Origin: Aureimonas sp. AU22
GTDB taxonomy: Bacteria; Pseudomonadota; Alphaproteobacteria; Rhizobiales; Rhizobiaceae
Length of the DNA: 64,000 nt
Reading direction: 5' to 3'
NCBI RefSeq assembly: GCF_001463745.1
Contig: NZ_BBWJ01000051.1
Span: 28,164 to 92,163 of the forward strand
The notes beneath the pieces are model-generated. The model saw only the letters and a program-made list of their open reading frames with translations. It was not told the origin of the DNA and made no database searches. The stretch's first letter is position 1. Each line of letters opens with the position of its first letter. Below are positions 48,897 to 57,564 of the stretch, piece after piece. Position numbers and translations under genes: made by a program.

Positions 48897-49439
48897 ATGG
48901 CCAGAGCCAGCAAGCGCGACGACGTCCTCGAAGCCGTCGTGACCATCATCGAGCGTGACGGCCTCACCGCCGTCACCCTCGACGCCGTGGCGGCGGAGAT
49001 CGGCATGACCCGGGCCGGGCTCCTCTATCACTTCCCGTCGCGCGAAGCCCTGATCCAGGCGACGCACGAACATCTAGCGGACCAATGGGAGCGGGAGCTG
49101 GTCGCGAGCGCCGGCAAGACCGCGGCCGAGGCCAGCGAGGCCGAGCGCCACCTGGCCTACGTCAACGTCTCTGTGAAGGCCGCGCGGCGGGTCGAACTTC
49201 TCCTCATGCTCGAGAGCTGCGAGAACAAGGAGCTGGGCGACCTCTGGCAGGACGTCATCGATCGCTGGGCGCCGCCCTTCCCGGTCCCGGGCGATGACGC
49301 CGCGATGAAGCGGTTCATCGCACGGCTCGCTGCGGACGGGCTCTGGATGCACGAGGCGCTTTCGTCGCGTCCGGTGTCGCGGGAGCTGCGCCGGGACGTC
49401 ATCGCCCGCCTGACGGACCTTCTCGACGGCGACGCGTGA
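48897..49439 (+). CDS. TetR-family repressor of the MFS exporter
   Basis: This 180-residue protein has a canonical N-terminal helix-turn-helix: LTAVTLDAVAAEIGMTRAGLLYHFPSREALI (in part) and a ligand-binding domain with a C-terminal ending ELRRDVIARLTDLLDG. The ATG at 48897 has GAGGAG 6 nt upstream. It probably binds the 26-bp palindrome in front of the exporter and releases it upon drug binding. Confidence 0.93.
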   Translation: MARASKRDDVLEAVVTIIERDGLTAVTLDAVAAEIGMTRAGLLYHFPSREALIQATHEHLADQWERELVASAGKTAAEASEAERHLAYVNVSVKAARRVELLLMLESCENKELGDLWQDVIDRWAPPFPVPGDDAAMKRFIARLAADGLWMHEALSSRPVSRELRRDVIARLTDLLDGDA

Positions 49440-49485
49440 CGACGGCGTGGAGAACGGGCGCAGTCCATCGAACAGCGGAGGTCCC

Positions 49486-50007
49486 ATGCCGATCTCGATC
49501 AACGGCAAAGCTTACGATGTGCCTGCCGACGCGCGGGTCTCGCTCCTGGACCTCCTTCGTGACCGGCTCGGTCTCCCCGGTACGAAGAAGGGGTGCAACC
49601 AGGGCGCCTGCGGAGCCTGCACCGTCCTCGTCGACGGAAGCCGCATCCTGTCCTGCCTCGCGCTCGCGGTCCAGTACGAAGGGCGGACGGTCACGACCGT
49701 CGAAGGTCTGGCGACGGGAGACGGCCTTCATCCTCTCCAGGAGGCCTTCGTCGAACGCGACGGCTTTCAATGCGGCTACTGCACGCCGGGGCAGATTCTT
49801 TCGGCCATCGGCATGGCGGCGGAGGCGGTGCGCGGGCTTCCGAGCGCCGTGACGGCCGACGTCGCGAGGCGGGCCATCGAACTGACGCGCGAGGAGATCG
49901 CAGAACGCATGAGCGGGAACCTCTGCCGCTGCGGCGCCCACAACGGGATCGTGGATGCGATCGCCGACACCTTCGCCGGTGACCGGAAAGGCGGGAGCGC
50001 ACGATGA
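49486..50007 (+). CDS. paoA: Aldehyde oxidoreductase, 2Fe-2S subunit (PaoA-like)
   Basis: This 173-residue subunit carries two 2Fe-2S clusters: the plant-type one in GCNQGACGACTVLVDG and ILSC, and the second in CGYCTPGQI with NLCRCGAH. It passes electrons from the molybdenum centre to FAD. Unlike E. coli PaoA it has no Tat signal, so the enzyme would be cytoplasmic. GGAGG stands just before the ATG at 49486. Its stop overlaps the start of the FAD subunit. Confidence 0.95.
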   Translation: MPISINGKAYDVPADARVSLLDLLRDRLGLPGTKKGCNQGACGACTVLVDGSRILSCLALAVQYEGRTVTTVEGLATGDGLHPLQEAFVERDGFQCGYCTPGQILSAIGMAAEAVRGLPSAVTADVARRAIELTREEIAERMSGNLCRCGAHNGIVDAIADTFAGDRKGGSAR

Positions 50008-50996
50008 GGCCGTTCGACTACCGTCGTCCCTCCGACGCCTACGATGCCGTTCGCGCGATCGTCTCCCATCCGGGCGCGAAGTACCTCGCCGGAGGCACCA
50101 ACCTCGTCGACCTCATGCGCGAGGGAATCGAGCGCCCCGGCACGCTCGTCGACGTCAGCGGCCTCGATGCCACGATCACCGAACTGGAGAACGGCAACCT
50201 TTTGATCGGCGCGGCCACCCGCAACACGGCATTGGCCGAGCACCGCCTGGTCCGGGAGCGCTACCCCATGTTGACCCGGGCGATCTTGTCGGGGGCCAGC
50301 GGGCAGATCCGCAACATGGCGACCGTCGGCGGCAACATCCTGCAACGCACCCGCTGCCCGTACTTCTACGACGCCGCCGCCGCCTGCAACAAACGGTCGC
50401 CCGGGGCAGGCTGCGACGCGCGCGACGGGTTCAACCGGATCCATGCCGTCCTCGGCGCGTCGGACGCATGCGTCGCCACGCACCCCTCCGACATGTGCGT
50501 CGCGCTCGCCGCTCTCGACGCAGTGGTCCACCTGATGGGGCCTTCCGGCTATCGCGCGCTGCCTCTGGCGGACTTCCACAACCTGCCCGGCGAGCGGCCG
50601 GACCGGGAAACCGCGATGCGTCCCGGTGAACTGATCCACGCCCTCGAACTACCCGCGCTCGCGCGTCCCCTGCCGTCCACCTATCGCAAGGTCCGTGACC
50701 GGGCGTCCTATGCCTTCGCGATCGTGTCCGTCGCGGCGGGCCTCGAAACGGCGGATGACGGGACGGTCAGAGACTTGCGTCTCGCGCTGGGAGGCGTCGC
50801 CCACAAACCCTGGCGCGCTTGCAAGGCCGAGGCATGTCTCCTCGGGCGCGAGATCACGCCCGACCGTCTGCGGGAGGCCGCAGAGCTTGAACTGTCCGAC
50901 GCGAAGCCGTTGCGGGACAATGGGTTCAAGATCGAACTCACCCGTCGAACGATCATCGCCGTCCTGGAGCAACTGCATTCGGAGGCCCGTCGGTGA
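50004..50996 (+). CDS. paoB: Aldehyde oxidoreductase, FAD subunit (PaoB-like)
   Basis: This 330-residue subunit of the CO-dehydrogenase flavoprotein family has YLAGGTNLVDLM and MATVGGNILQRTRC. It includes the 4Fe-4S insertion typical of PaoB: RCPYFYDAAAACNKRSPGAGC in part, with the Cys ligands in RTRCPYF, AACNKR and GAGCDA. It overlaps both neighbours (ATGA with paoA, GTGA with paoC). Confidence 0.95.
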   Translation: MRPFDYRRPSDAYDAVRAIVSHPGAKYLAGGTNLVDLMREGIERPGTLVDVSGLDATITELENGNLLIGAATRNTALAEHRLVRERYPMLTRAILSGASGQIRNMATVGGNILQRTRCPYFYDAAAACNKRSPGAGCDARDGFNRIHAVLGASDACVATHPSDMCVALAALDAVVHLMGPSGYRALPLADFHNLPGERPDRETAMRPGELIHALELPALARPLPSTYRKVRDRASYAFAIVSVAAGLETADDGTVRDLRLALGGVAHKPWRACKAEACLLGREITPDRLREAAELELSDAKPLRDNGFKIELTRRTIIAVLEQLHSEARR

Positions 50997-53200
50997 GCGC
51001 GAGCACGATTGGAGCCGGCATCGACCGGCTCGATGCCACGGTGAAGGTCCGGGGCGAGGCTCGGTTCGCCGCCGAGTTCCCCATCGACGGCATGGTCTTC
51101 GCCGCGCTCGTCTACAGCACGATCCCGAAGGGGCGCATCGTCTCGCTGGATGCGCGCGCGGCCGAGGCGGCGCCCGGCGTCGTTCTGGTGATGACGCACG
51201 AGAACGCCCCCCGAATGCGCCCGACACCGGCACTCCTCACGAGCGAGCGGGCGAACGGCGGCAACGACCTCCCGGTCCTTCAGGATGCCCGGATCCGGTG
51301 GAACGGGCAGCCGATCGCCGTGGTGCTGGCCGAAACGCAGGAGGAGGCCGATCATGCCGCCACGCTGGTGACCGTGCGGTTCGCGGGCGAGCCGGCGCGG
51401 ACCTCTTTCGAAGGCGCGAAGCCGAAGGGGGGCGAGGTCGGCTTCCACATGGGTGAAAGGCTTCGCACCGTCGTCGGCGATGCCGAGGCGCGCCTGCGCG
51501 CGGCTCCGTTCATGGTCGACGCGGTCTACACGACGCCGGGGCACAGCCACAACGCCATCGAACTGCATGGCGTGACGGTCGCCTGGGATGGGGACCGTCT
51601 GCGCATACACGACGCCTCCCAATCGGTGACGCATACGGCCTGGTCGATCGCGCAGGTGTTCGGGCTCGACGAGACGCAGGTTCACGTGACCTCCCCCTTC
51701 GTCGGGGGCGGGTTCGGATCGAAACTTCTATGGGAGCACCAGATCCTCGCCGCGGCGGCGTCGAAGCTGGCGGGGCGGCCCGTCCGGCTCGTCCTGACCC
51801 GGGAAGGCGTCTACCGGATCGTGGGCGGGCGGGCGCTCACCGAGCAGCGCATGGCCATCGGCGCCGACGCCGACGGCGCCTTCGAGGCGATCGTCCATAC
51901 CGGCACCGTCGCGATGACCGACCACAACAGCATGGCCGAGCCGTTCACCCTTGGCACGTCGGCGGCCTACGCGGCGCGGAGCTTCCTCCTCGAGGTCCGG
52001 ACGGCGAAGCTCGACATGGTGGCGAACACCTACATGCGCGGTCCGGGAGAGGCCGTGGGCACCTTCGCTCTCGAGTCGGCGATCGACGAGCTCGCCCACG
52101 GGATGGGGCTGGACCCGATCGAGCTTCGGCTGCGCAACGACCCCGAGCGTCACCCCATCAAGGGTACGCCCTTCTCGTCGCGGCACTTCCGATCGGTCTA
52201 CCGCACCGGGGCCGAGCGCTTCGGATGGGCGGACCGACGAGCGCCCGGCGAACGCCGGGAGGGCGAGTGGCTGATCGGTCTAGGCTGCGCGACGACGGCC
52301 TATCCCTATGTCCGCATGCCCGGCGGCGCCGCACGCATCACCCTGCGCCGCGACGGCACGGCGCTCGTCTCCGTCGCGGCGCACGAGATGGGCATGGGAA
52401 CGGCGACGGTGCAGACGCAGATCGCCGCGGATCTGCTCGGGCTTCCGGTGGCGCAGGTCGCCTTCGCTTATGGCGATTCCACGCTTCCGGGACTTGTCCT
52501 GGCGGCCGCCTCGCAGCAGACGGCCTCGGTCGCGGCGGGCGTCGCGGCCGCGCGATCCGACCTGATCGGCCAGCTTCTGACGCTCGCCGGGAACGACAGC
52601 CCTTTGGCAGGTCTTTTCAGCGATCAGGTGGCAACGATGGACGGCGGGCTCGGGGCGCGGGACGACCCGCACCGCTTCGAGAGCTACGCGTCCATCCTGT
52701 CGCGTGCGGCGCAGACCGAACTGAGCGTCGAGGCGAGCGCGCCACTGCCCGACGAAGCCGAGACATGGGCGATGTATTCCTGCGGGGCGATGTTCGCCGA
52801 GGCGCGCGTGAACGCCGTGACGGGCGAGGTCCGGGTCACGCGCCTGCTCGGGTCGTTCGACTGCGGCCGGATCTTGAACGCAAAGACGGCGACCAGTCAG
52901 TTCAAGGGCGGCATCATCATGGGCCTCGGCCTCGCGCTCATGGAAGACACCCAGTTCGACGAACGGTCCGGGCGCATCATGAACCCGAGCCTGGCGGAGT
53001 ACCATGTGCCGGCCCACCTCGACGTCCCAGAGATCGAGGTCATGTGGACCGACATCCCCGATCCGCAGGCGCCGATGGGCGCACGCGGGATCGGCGAGAT
53101 CGGCATCACCGGCGTCGCCGCAGCGATCGCCAACGCGGTCTTCAACGCCACCGGCAAGCGCGTCCGAGACCTGCCCATCACGCTGGACAAGCTTCTCTAG
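50993..53200 (+). CDS. paoC: Aldehyde oxidoreductase, molybdenum cofactor subunit (PaoC-like)
   Basis: This 735-residue catalytic subunit begins at a GTG within the overlap with paoB. Conserved sequences are GGGFGSKLLWEHQ, YMRGPGEAVGTFALESAIDE and the C-terminal ARGIGEIGITG with the catalytic Glu. PaoABC-type enzymes oxidise aromatic and other aldehydes to acids, a detoxification task. No PaoD/XdhC-like maturation gene is adjacent; it would have to come from elsewhere in the genome. Confidence 0.95.
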   Translation: MSASTIGAGIDRLDATVKVRGEARFAAEFPIDGMVFAALVYSTIPKGRIVSLDARAAEAAPGVVLVMTHENAPRMRPTPALLTSERANGGNDLPVLQDARIRWNGQPIAVVLAETQEEADHAATLVTVRFAGEPARTSFEGAKPKGGEVGFHMGERLRTVVGDAEARLRAAPFMVDAVYTTPGHSHNAIELHGVTVAWDGDRLRIHDASQSVTHTAWSIAQVFGLDETQVHVTSPFVGGGFGSKLLWEHQILAAAASKLAGRPVRLVLTREGVYRIVGGRALTEQRMAIGADADGAFEAIVHTGTVAMTDHNSMAEPFTLGTSAAYAARSFLLEVRTAKLDMVANTYMRGPGEAVGTFALESAIDELAHGMGLDPIELRLRNDPERHPIKGTPFSSRHFRSVYRTGAERFGWADRRAPGERREGEWLIGLGCATTAYPYVRMPGGAARITLRRDGTALVSVAAHEMGMGTATVQTQIAADLLGLPVAQVAFAYGDSTLPGLVLAAASQQTASVAAGVAAARSDLIGQLLTLAGNDSPLAGLFSDQVATMDGGLGARDDPHRFESYASILSRAAQTELSVEASAPLPDEAETWAMYSCGAMFAEARVNAVTGEVRVTRLLGSFDCGRILNAKTATSQFKGGIIMGLGLALMEDTQFDERSGRIMNPSLAEYHVPAHLDVPEIEVMWTDIPDPQAPMGARGIGEIGITGVAAAIANAVFNATGKRVRDLPITLDKLL

Positions 53201-53547
53201 CGTGGAAGTTAGGCGGCGCTAGGGGCGGGAGCTGCGATGCCGCAAGATCGGCGATCTGGCGCGGTAGCCTCCGCCGACCTCGGGAGCGAGAACCATTCGC
53301 AGATACCCCATGAATGCGGCGCGTTCTCCAGCGGGCTCATGAGAACGTCCGCTCATTCGCGTCCGACACCCGAAGCGGACTGTCCGCTTTCCACCCCGTC
53401 TGGTCTCAGGTTGCGAGAAAAGCGGATGCCTAGAAGCGGCCGGACGGGTTTTGACCCCTGTCAGCCATCCAACCGAACGTTAGTCCTTCCTGAAAGGAGA
53501 AATGGCCACCACTGCATCAACCGGTGTCGGATAACCGGGTAGCGATC
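53201..53547. other. Intergenic stretch between paoC and cytochrome b561
   Basis: I see no gene here. A 7-bp inverted repeat (CGTTCTC at 53322-53328, GAGAACG at 53341-53347) with a 12-nt spacer may be a small operator or hairpin between the convergent genes. Confidence 0.45.
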
Positions 53548-54168
53548 TCAAGCGGAACGGCTACTGGATGTGACGCGCTCCGAGGACGTCACGGCGTGTT
53601 CGTCACTGAGGCTACCGGCCATACGGCGCAGCGTTCCGTCGCGCCGGGCCAGCGCGTGGAACAGGGCCATGGAAATGTGGCCCGCGATCAGGACCGCCAG
53701 CGTCCAGGCCAGCGGTCCGTGCAGGCGATCGGCGGGCAGGACCAGCCACTCGACGACGACGCCGGTCGCGGGGATCAGCGCGACGTCCCAAAGCTCGTAT
53801 CCTTTGCCGTTGGCATAAGCGCGCAGGAGCGCCAAACCCGGGACAACGAGCATCAGGACGTAGAACGCTGAGTGGACTGCCGCGCGCAGGGGGCCGAGCA
53901 TCGTGCGTTCACCTGCGGGCCGCCGCCGCCGCTCGGCGAGGCTCCAGACCACTCGCGGCAGAAGCAGGGCCAGAACCAAGACGCCGACGGTGCCGTGGTA
54001 GGGGCCCGCGAGCGAGACGGCGCGCATCACCGGGCCGTCGCCCAGCCAGCGCCAGCCGAGAAGCGTCGCGAACTGCCAGAGGAGGAGATACGCTGCGCCC
54101 CAGTGGAAGGCGCGGCTGACGAGGCCGTAGCGCCGCGGCGTGTCGCGCAGGCGGCCGGCCTCGATCAT
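53548..54168 (-). CDS. Cytochrome b561 family protein
   Basis: This 206-residue membrane protein has four helices. LVSRAFHWGAAYLLLWQFATL begins helix 1 with a haem His, SLAGPYHGTVGVLVL and LLPADRLHGPLAWTLAVLIAGHISMALFHAL (in part) give the other His ligands. Such proteins pass electrons from quinol to periplasmic acceptors. The ATG at 54168 was chosen; a GTG at 54189 would overlap the mntP stop, so coupling with mntP is possible. Confidence 0.9.
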   Translation of the reverse strand: MIEAGRLRDTPRRYGLVSRAFHWGAAYLLLWQFATLLGWRWLGDGPVMRAVSLAGPYHGTVGVLVLALLLPRVVWSLAERRRRPAGERTMLGPLRAAVHSAFYVLMLVVPGLALLRAYANGKGYELWDVALIPATGVVVEWLVLPADRLHGPLAWTLAVLIAGHISMALFHALARRDGTLRRMAGSLSDEHAVTSSERVTSSSRSA

Positions 54169-54185
54169 CGTGTCCGTCCCGACGC

Positions 54186-54746
54186 TCACGCGAGGAGGTG
54201 CTCGTAGAGGATCGACGCGCCGAGCCCGACCAGCGCGATTCCTGCGACGGCCTCGGCCGCGCGGCCGAACCGCTCCCCGATCAGCCGCCCGACCAGCATG
54301 CCGCCGGACGACATCAGGAAGGTGGCCAAGCCGATCGCCACCGCGATCACCGCGATGTTGACGTCGAGAAACGCCAGCGACACGCCGACCGCCATGGCGT
54401 CGAGGCTGGTGCCGATCGCGGTCGCCACGAGAACGGTCATCGAGCGGCCGACGGGCGCCTCGCCCGCGTCCTTCTTGGCAAGCGCCGAGAACAGCATGTG
54501 GAGCCCGACGGCGGCAAGCAGGCCGAATGCGATCCAGTGGTCGACCGCTTCCACGAAGCTGCTGGCGGCGACGCCCGCGGCCCAGCCAATAACAGGGGTG
54601 ATCGCCTCGACGACGCCGAACACGGCGCTCGTGCGCAGCGTTTCGGAGAAGCGCGGCCGGCCGATCGCGGCGCCCCGACCGACCGAGACGGCGAAGGCGT
54701 CGACCGACATGCTGACGGCGAGAATGGCGATGGTGAGGGGAGACAT
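54186..54746 (-). CDS. mntP: Manganese efflux pump
   Basis: This 186-residue protein has six membrane helices in two repeats. The family signatures are [18 protein letters not shown] in helix 1 and [20 protein letters not shown] in helix 4, each with the metal-binding Asp. MntP exports excess Mn. The gene is behind a yybP-ykoY Mn riboswitch and is the opposite partner of MntH at 34.8 kb. Confidence 0.95.
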   Translation of the reverse strand: MSPLTIAILAVSMSVDAFAVSVGRGAAIGRPRFSETLRTSAVFGVVEAITPVIGWAAGVAASSFVEAVDHWIAFGLLAAVGLHMLFSALAKKDAGEAPVGRSMTVLVATAIGTSLDAMAVGVSLAFLDVNIAVIAVAIGLATFLMSSGGMLVGRLIGERFGRAAEAVAGIALVGLGASILYEHLLA

Positions 54747-54810
54747 GGCAACGATCCGACGGACATGCGGAACCGGGCTCCCGTCGCACCTGTCCGCATG
54801 CGGTGAAACG

Positions 54811-54920
54811 GTCGCCACGGTCTTGCTGGGCCTGTCCGGCTGAACGCGCCACGCGCCGATGCGCGAGTCTGTTGACGCGCCCCCGTTCCGCGAACGGTAG
54901 CTACTCCCCGATGGCCGCGA
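54811..54920 (-). ncRNA. yybP-ykoY manganese riboswitch upstream of mntP
   Basis: On the minus strand the leader has the family's first core GGGGAGTAGC (54909-54900 region) and the second core AGCAAGACC (54828-54820). GCCAT (54915-54911) pairs with GTGGC (54818-54814) to close the aptamer (P1). Between them lie GC-rich stems including GTCAACAGAC. The remaining 64 bases to the mntP ATG include TGTCCG and CGGACA repeats that could form the expression platform. Binding of Mn should switch mntP on. Confidence 0.85.
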
Positions 54921-55090
54921 TGTAACGAACGCGAGGACGAAAGTCAAAGGTTTAACAACGCCTTGAGTGTTTCTGACTTGCATTTGCAAGTGCGGTACCT
55001 GAGCCTCGCCGAGGTACACACCGACCGGATTGACGTGATGTCGAAGCGTCCGAGGAGTCCGCGAATACTTTCAGGGGCCGGACGCGGTGC

Positions 55091-55519
55091 TCATTCGCCT
55101 TTCGGACGGCGACGGGGCCATGCCAGCCGAGCCTCCGCCCGCTCACGCCCGTCGATCCCGTTCAGGACGGCCGTACGCAGGACGTAGCCGAGGCGTGCCA
55201 CCTCGTCGTCCTCCCAGTCGGCCACCGCCAGGTCACGGCGGTGACGCGCCCGCAGGACGGCGTCGATGTGCCGACGCTGGGCCTCGGGCGTGGCGAACCG
55301 AATGTCCTTCGAAGCCGAAGCGCACTCGCGGCAGACCGGAACGGTGACGCCTCCCGAGCCGGGTCGCTGGATGGCATAGAGGAAGCCGAACAGGCTGTCC
55401 GGTACGTTGGGGTCGTCAGTCTCCGCCGCCATCCCGCAGTGGACGCATATGCGCTCGGCGAGGCACTGGCGCAGGCAGTCCCGGTAGAGGCGCCGCGCCC
55501 TTCCGATCCCCGACGCCAT
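55091..55519 (-). CDS. Hypothetical protein with zinc-finger-like cysteines, 142 aa
   Basis: Cys pairs in ERICVHCGMA and VPVCRECASASKD suggest a zinc ribbon holding an HNH-like or DNA-binding fold, but the HNH His residues are not evident. The C-terminus is basic (WPRRRPKGE). GGAG and AAGGGG lie before the ATG at 55519. It is divergent from a small gene 43 bp away. I do not recognise the family. Confidence 0.65.
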   Translation of the reverse strand: MASGIGRARRLYRDCLRQCLAERICVHCGMAAETDDPNVPDSLFGFLYAIQRPGSGGVTVPVCRECASASKDIRFATPEAQRRHIDAVLRARHRRDLAVADWEDDEVARLGYVLRTAVLNGIDGRERAEARLAWPRRRPKGE

Positions 55520-55562
55520 CCCCTTAGGCTCCGGCAAGGCGGAGGACCCGGAGGCCGAACGC

Positions 55563-55748
55563 ATGGACGCCGTGTCGGTCCTGGCCTTCGCCTCGCTGAA
55601 CGATGTCGAGGACTTTCTCGTCAGCTCCGATCACGAGACGATCGCCGCCTCCGAGGATGCGCTTTGCGGCGAGGGATCGGAGTGGTGGACGGCGGTGAAC
55701 TACAGCGTGATCAACCGCATCGAGCCGGAACTCGCAACGGAACGGTGA
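55563..55748 (+). CDS. Small acidic hypothetical protein, 61 aa
   Basis: The composition is protein-like, with Asp/Glu-rich helices (LNDVEDFLVSSDHETIAAS) and an EWWTAVNYSVINRIEPEL end. No known domain is recognised. It is divergent from the zinc-finger-like gene and about 70 bp upstream of another small gene. Confidence 0.45.
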   Translation: MDAVSVLAFASLNDVEDFLVSSDHETIAASEDALCGEGSEWWTAVNYSVINRIEPELATER

Positions 55749-55817
55749 GCGGCAACCAAGGGGTTGTGGCGGCGGATATGCCGCGTCAGTCGTTATCCCT
55801 GATGAATGGAGGCCTAT

Positions 55818-55991
55818 ATGGACCACGATGTCTGGGACTGCGGCCTGGCGGATGGGCCTGATGGCGACAGGACGGTCCGCGACAATCCGTATCCGGAAGG
55901 GGACGAACGACGGACGGTCTCGGAAGAAGCGTTCTACTCCGTCCGCGATCGCGACGAGGACGGCGACCATGTCGACGAAGCCGACCGCTAA
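55818..55991 (+). CDS. Small very acidic hypothetical protein, 57 aa
   Basis: GGAGG lies 5 nt before the ATG at 55818, better than the ATG at 55806. The product is extremely rich in Asp/Glu/Arg (for example VRDRDEDGDHVDEADR) and contains MDHDVWDCGLADGPDG. Such small acidic proteins in mobile DNA can be DNA mimics, but nothing specific supports this here. It precedes the SRAP gene by 30 bp. Confidence 0.5.
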   Translation: MDHDVWDCGLADGPDGDRTVRDNPYPEGDERRTVSEEAFYSVRDRDEDGDHVDEADR

Positions 55992-56021
55992 TGATCCGCG
56001 GACAACGGGACCCGAGCTGCC

Positions 56022-56675
56022 ATGTGCAACCTATACTCCCTGACCAAGGGCCAGGCCGCGATCCTGGCCTTCACCCGTGCGACGCAGGACCGGACGGGCA
56101 ACCTCCCGCCCATGCCGGGCATCTTCCCCGACGCCTCGGCACCGATCGTCACGACGGTGGATGGCGAGCGTACCTTGCAGCTCGCGCGCTGGGGCATGCC
56201 GTCGCCCGCTCTCGCCCTGAAGGGTCGCACGACCGACCCTGGCGTCACGAACGTGCGCAACACCAAGTCCCCGCACTGGCGCCGCTGGCTTGGGCCCGCG
56301 CGTCGCTGCCTCGTCCCGTTCACCAGCTTTTCGGAATACGACACCGTGGACGGGAAGAAAGTCCCGGTGTGGTTCGCGGCCGACAAGGACCGACCCCTGA
56401 TGGCCTTCGCCGGGATATGGACCGAGTGGACGTCGACACGGAAGAAGTCCGAGGGTGAGGTCACGGTGGACGCCTACGGCTTCCTGACCACGGACGCGAA
56501 CGGCGTCGTCGGGCCGATCCATCCCAAGGCCATGCCCGTCATCCTGACGGATCCCGAGGAAATGGACGTCTGGATGCGAGCGGACTGGAAGGAGGCCTCC
56601 GCGCTCCAGCGGCCCCTGCCGGACGATGTCCTGGAGATCGTCGCCCGGGGGCACCGGAGCGACGGCGAGGCATGA
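56022..56675 (+). CDS. SOS response-associated peptidase (SRAP; YedK/HMCES family)
   Basis: This 217-residue protein forms a covalent link with abasic sites in single-stranded DNA. The active site needs Cys2 after Met removal ([11 protein letters not shown]), the Asn/Arg in [11 protein letters not shown], the Glu in FTSFSEYDT and the His in [12 protein letters not shown]; all are present. The FSEYD sequence replaces the more common FYEW. It protects replication forks and is often coded near mobile or SOS genes. It overlaps the next tiny gene by 4 bp. Confidence 0.95.
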   Translation: MCNLYSLTKGQAAILAFTRATQDRTGNLPPMPGIFPDASAPIVTTVDGERTLQLARWGMPSPALALKGRTTDPGVTNVRNTKSPHWRRWLGPARRCLVPFTSFSEYDTVDGKKVPVWFAADKDRPLMAFAGIWTEWTSTRKKSEGEVTVDAYGFLTTDANGVVGPIHPKAMPVILTDPEEMDVWMRADWKEASALQRPLPDDVLEIVARGHRSDGEA

Positions 56676-56815
56676 TCGGTCGCGTCCTCGCCTGGATCGA
56701 CGACCACGCCCGGCGCCGCACGCCGATCCACGCGCTGGCGACGGACGACCGCATCTACGTGGCGGTGATCCTCCTCGCGATCGTCTCCGGCATCCTGTCG
56801 GGCCTCTACGGCTGA
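56672..56815 (+). CDS. Very small single-TM protein, 47 aa
   Basis: The ATG overlaps the SRAP stop (ATGA at 56672-56675). The product is [18 protein letters not shown], a soluble part, then [20 protein letters not shown], one membrane helix. Translational coupling argues that it is real and works with, or next to, the SRAP protein. Its end overlaps by 10 bp with the convergent small gene. Confidence 0.6.
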   Translation: MIGRVLAWIDDHARRRTPIHALATDDRIYVAVILLAIVSGILSGLYG

Positions 56816-57069
56816 CCCTTGGGATCGCTCACCCTGCTCATCAGGCCCGGCCCGCCGAAGCGCATGCGGTGGTCGTCGGGGAAGGCCATCGCCTGCCCGA
56901 AGCCAAGCGCTTCCGCCTGGAGCCTGGAGACCGCCTTGTAGTCCTCCGAACGGGTCTCGATGCTTCGCATGGCGTTCGAGCACGCATTCCAGATCTCGTA
57001 GCTGAGGTCGACGAGCTTCTGTCGGTCGTCGGGCGCGATCTCCTTCATCCGTCCCGCCCGCCGCGTCAC
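56806..57069 (-). CDS. Hypothetical protein, 87 aa
   Basis: This small soluble protein has a helical core (EIAPDDRQKLVDLSYEIWN, then IETRSEDYKAVSRLQAEAL). The start is a GTG at 57069 overlapping the upstream gene's stop (GTGA); an ATG at 57048 is possible. It is the second gene of a two-gene operon with a LexA box upstream. Confidence 0.6.
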   Translation of the reverse strand: MTRRAGRMKEIAPDDRQKLVDLSYEIWNACSNAMRSIETRSEDYKAVSRLQAEALGFGQAMAFPDDHRMRFGGPGLMSRVSDPKGQP

Positions 57070-57263
57070 GAGCCAAGCCCGCGCCGGACGTAGCCCGCCG
57101 AGATCCGGTCCGCGAACGCCTCCTGAAGGCTCCGCTGGCCGAGGATGAGGGCGCCGATCGCCACGCGAGCGTTCCCGCCGGAGACGCGCAGCGCCTCGTC
57201 GACGGCCTCGTCGAGATCGTCCCGAAGGGGGAGGTCCGTTATGCGTTCAGCCAGCTTCGACAT
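57066..57263 (-). CDS. Hypothetical protein, 65 aa, first gene of a LexA-box operon
   Basis: The protein is helical (MSKLAERITDLPLRDDLDEA then ARVAIGALILGQRSLQEAFA). No known domain. It lies 66 bp from a GTTC-N7-GTTC LexA box and overlaps its downstream neighbour by 4 bp, so both are probably DNA-damage induced. Confidence 0.62.
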   Translation of the reverse strand: MSKLAERITDLPLRDDLDEAVDEALRVSGGNARVAIGALILGQRSLQEAFADRISAGYVRRGLGS

Positions 57264-57328
57264 CGTCCGGATCCCATGTGAGTCGCGCGGCGCATCATGC
57301 CTCCGGGCAACCGTTCTGGGAAGACAAT

Positions 57329-57343
57329 GTTCCTATTTTGTTC
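57329..57343 (-). promoter_or_regulatory. LexA (SOS) box, alphaproteobacterial type
   Basis: GTTC (57329-57332), seven bases, GTTC (57340-57343) is the direct-repeat LexA box of alphaproteobacteria; on the minus strand it reads GAAC-N7-GAAC. It sits in an AT-rich patch 66 bp upstream of the minus-strand gene starting at 57263. Confidence 0.68.
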
Positions 57344-57564
57344 GCGGCATAGGCGAGCTGTCCTCGCCCATGCCGGATCCGATGTCGCCTTCGGACGTCG
57401 TGTCGGAAACGGTTCTCGACATGAGGACGGCTGCGTAAGCGTTTGGCGACGGAGCCAATCGAAATCCGACGTTCCTGCCCCGACCGACAGGCGACATCGG
57501 TCGAGAGGAACTGAAATTGCCGAAAGACATGCCCATCGCCGAGACGGAGTCGCCCCTCTTGGGC

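Noticed and set aside
57264..57564. Possible GATTG-type repeats downstream of tniQ
   Set aside because: Only single weak matches were seen, without periodic spacing. The LexA box is the only clear site in this gap.
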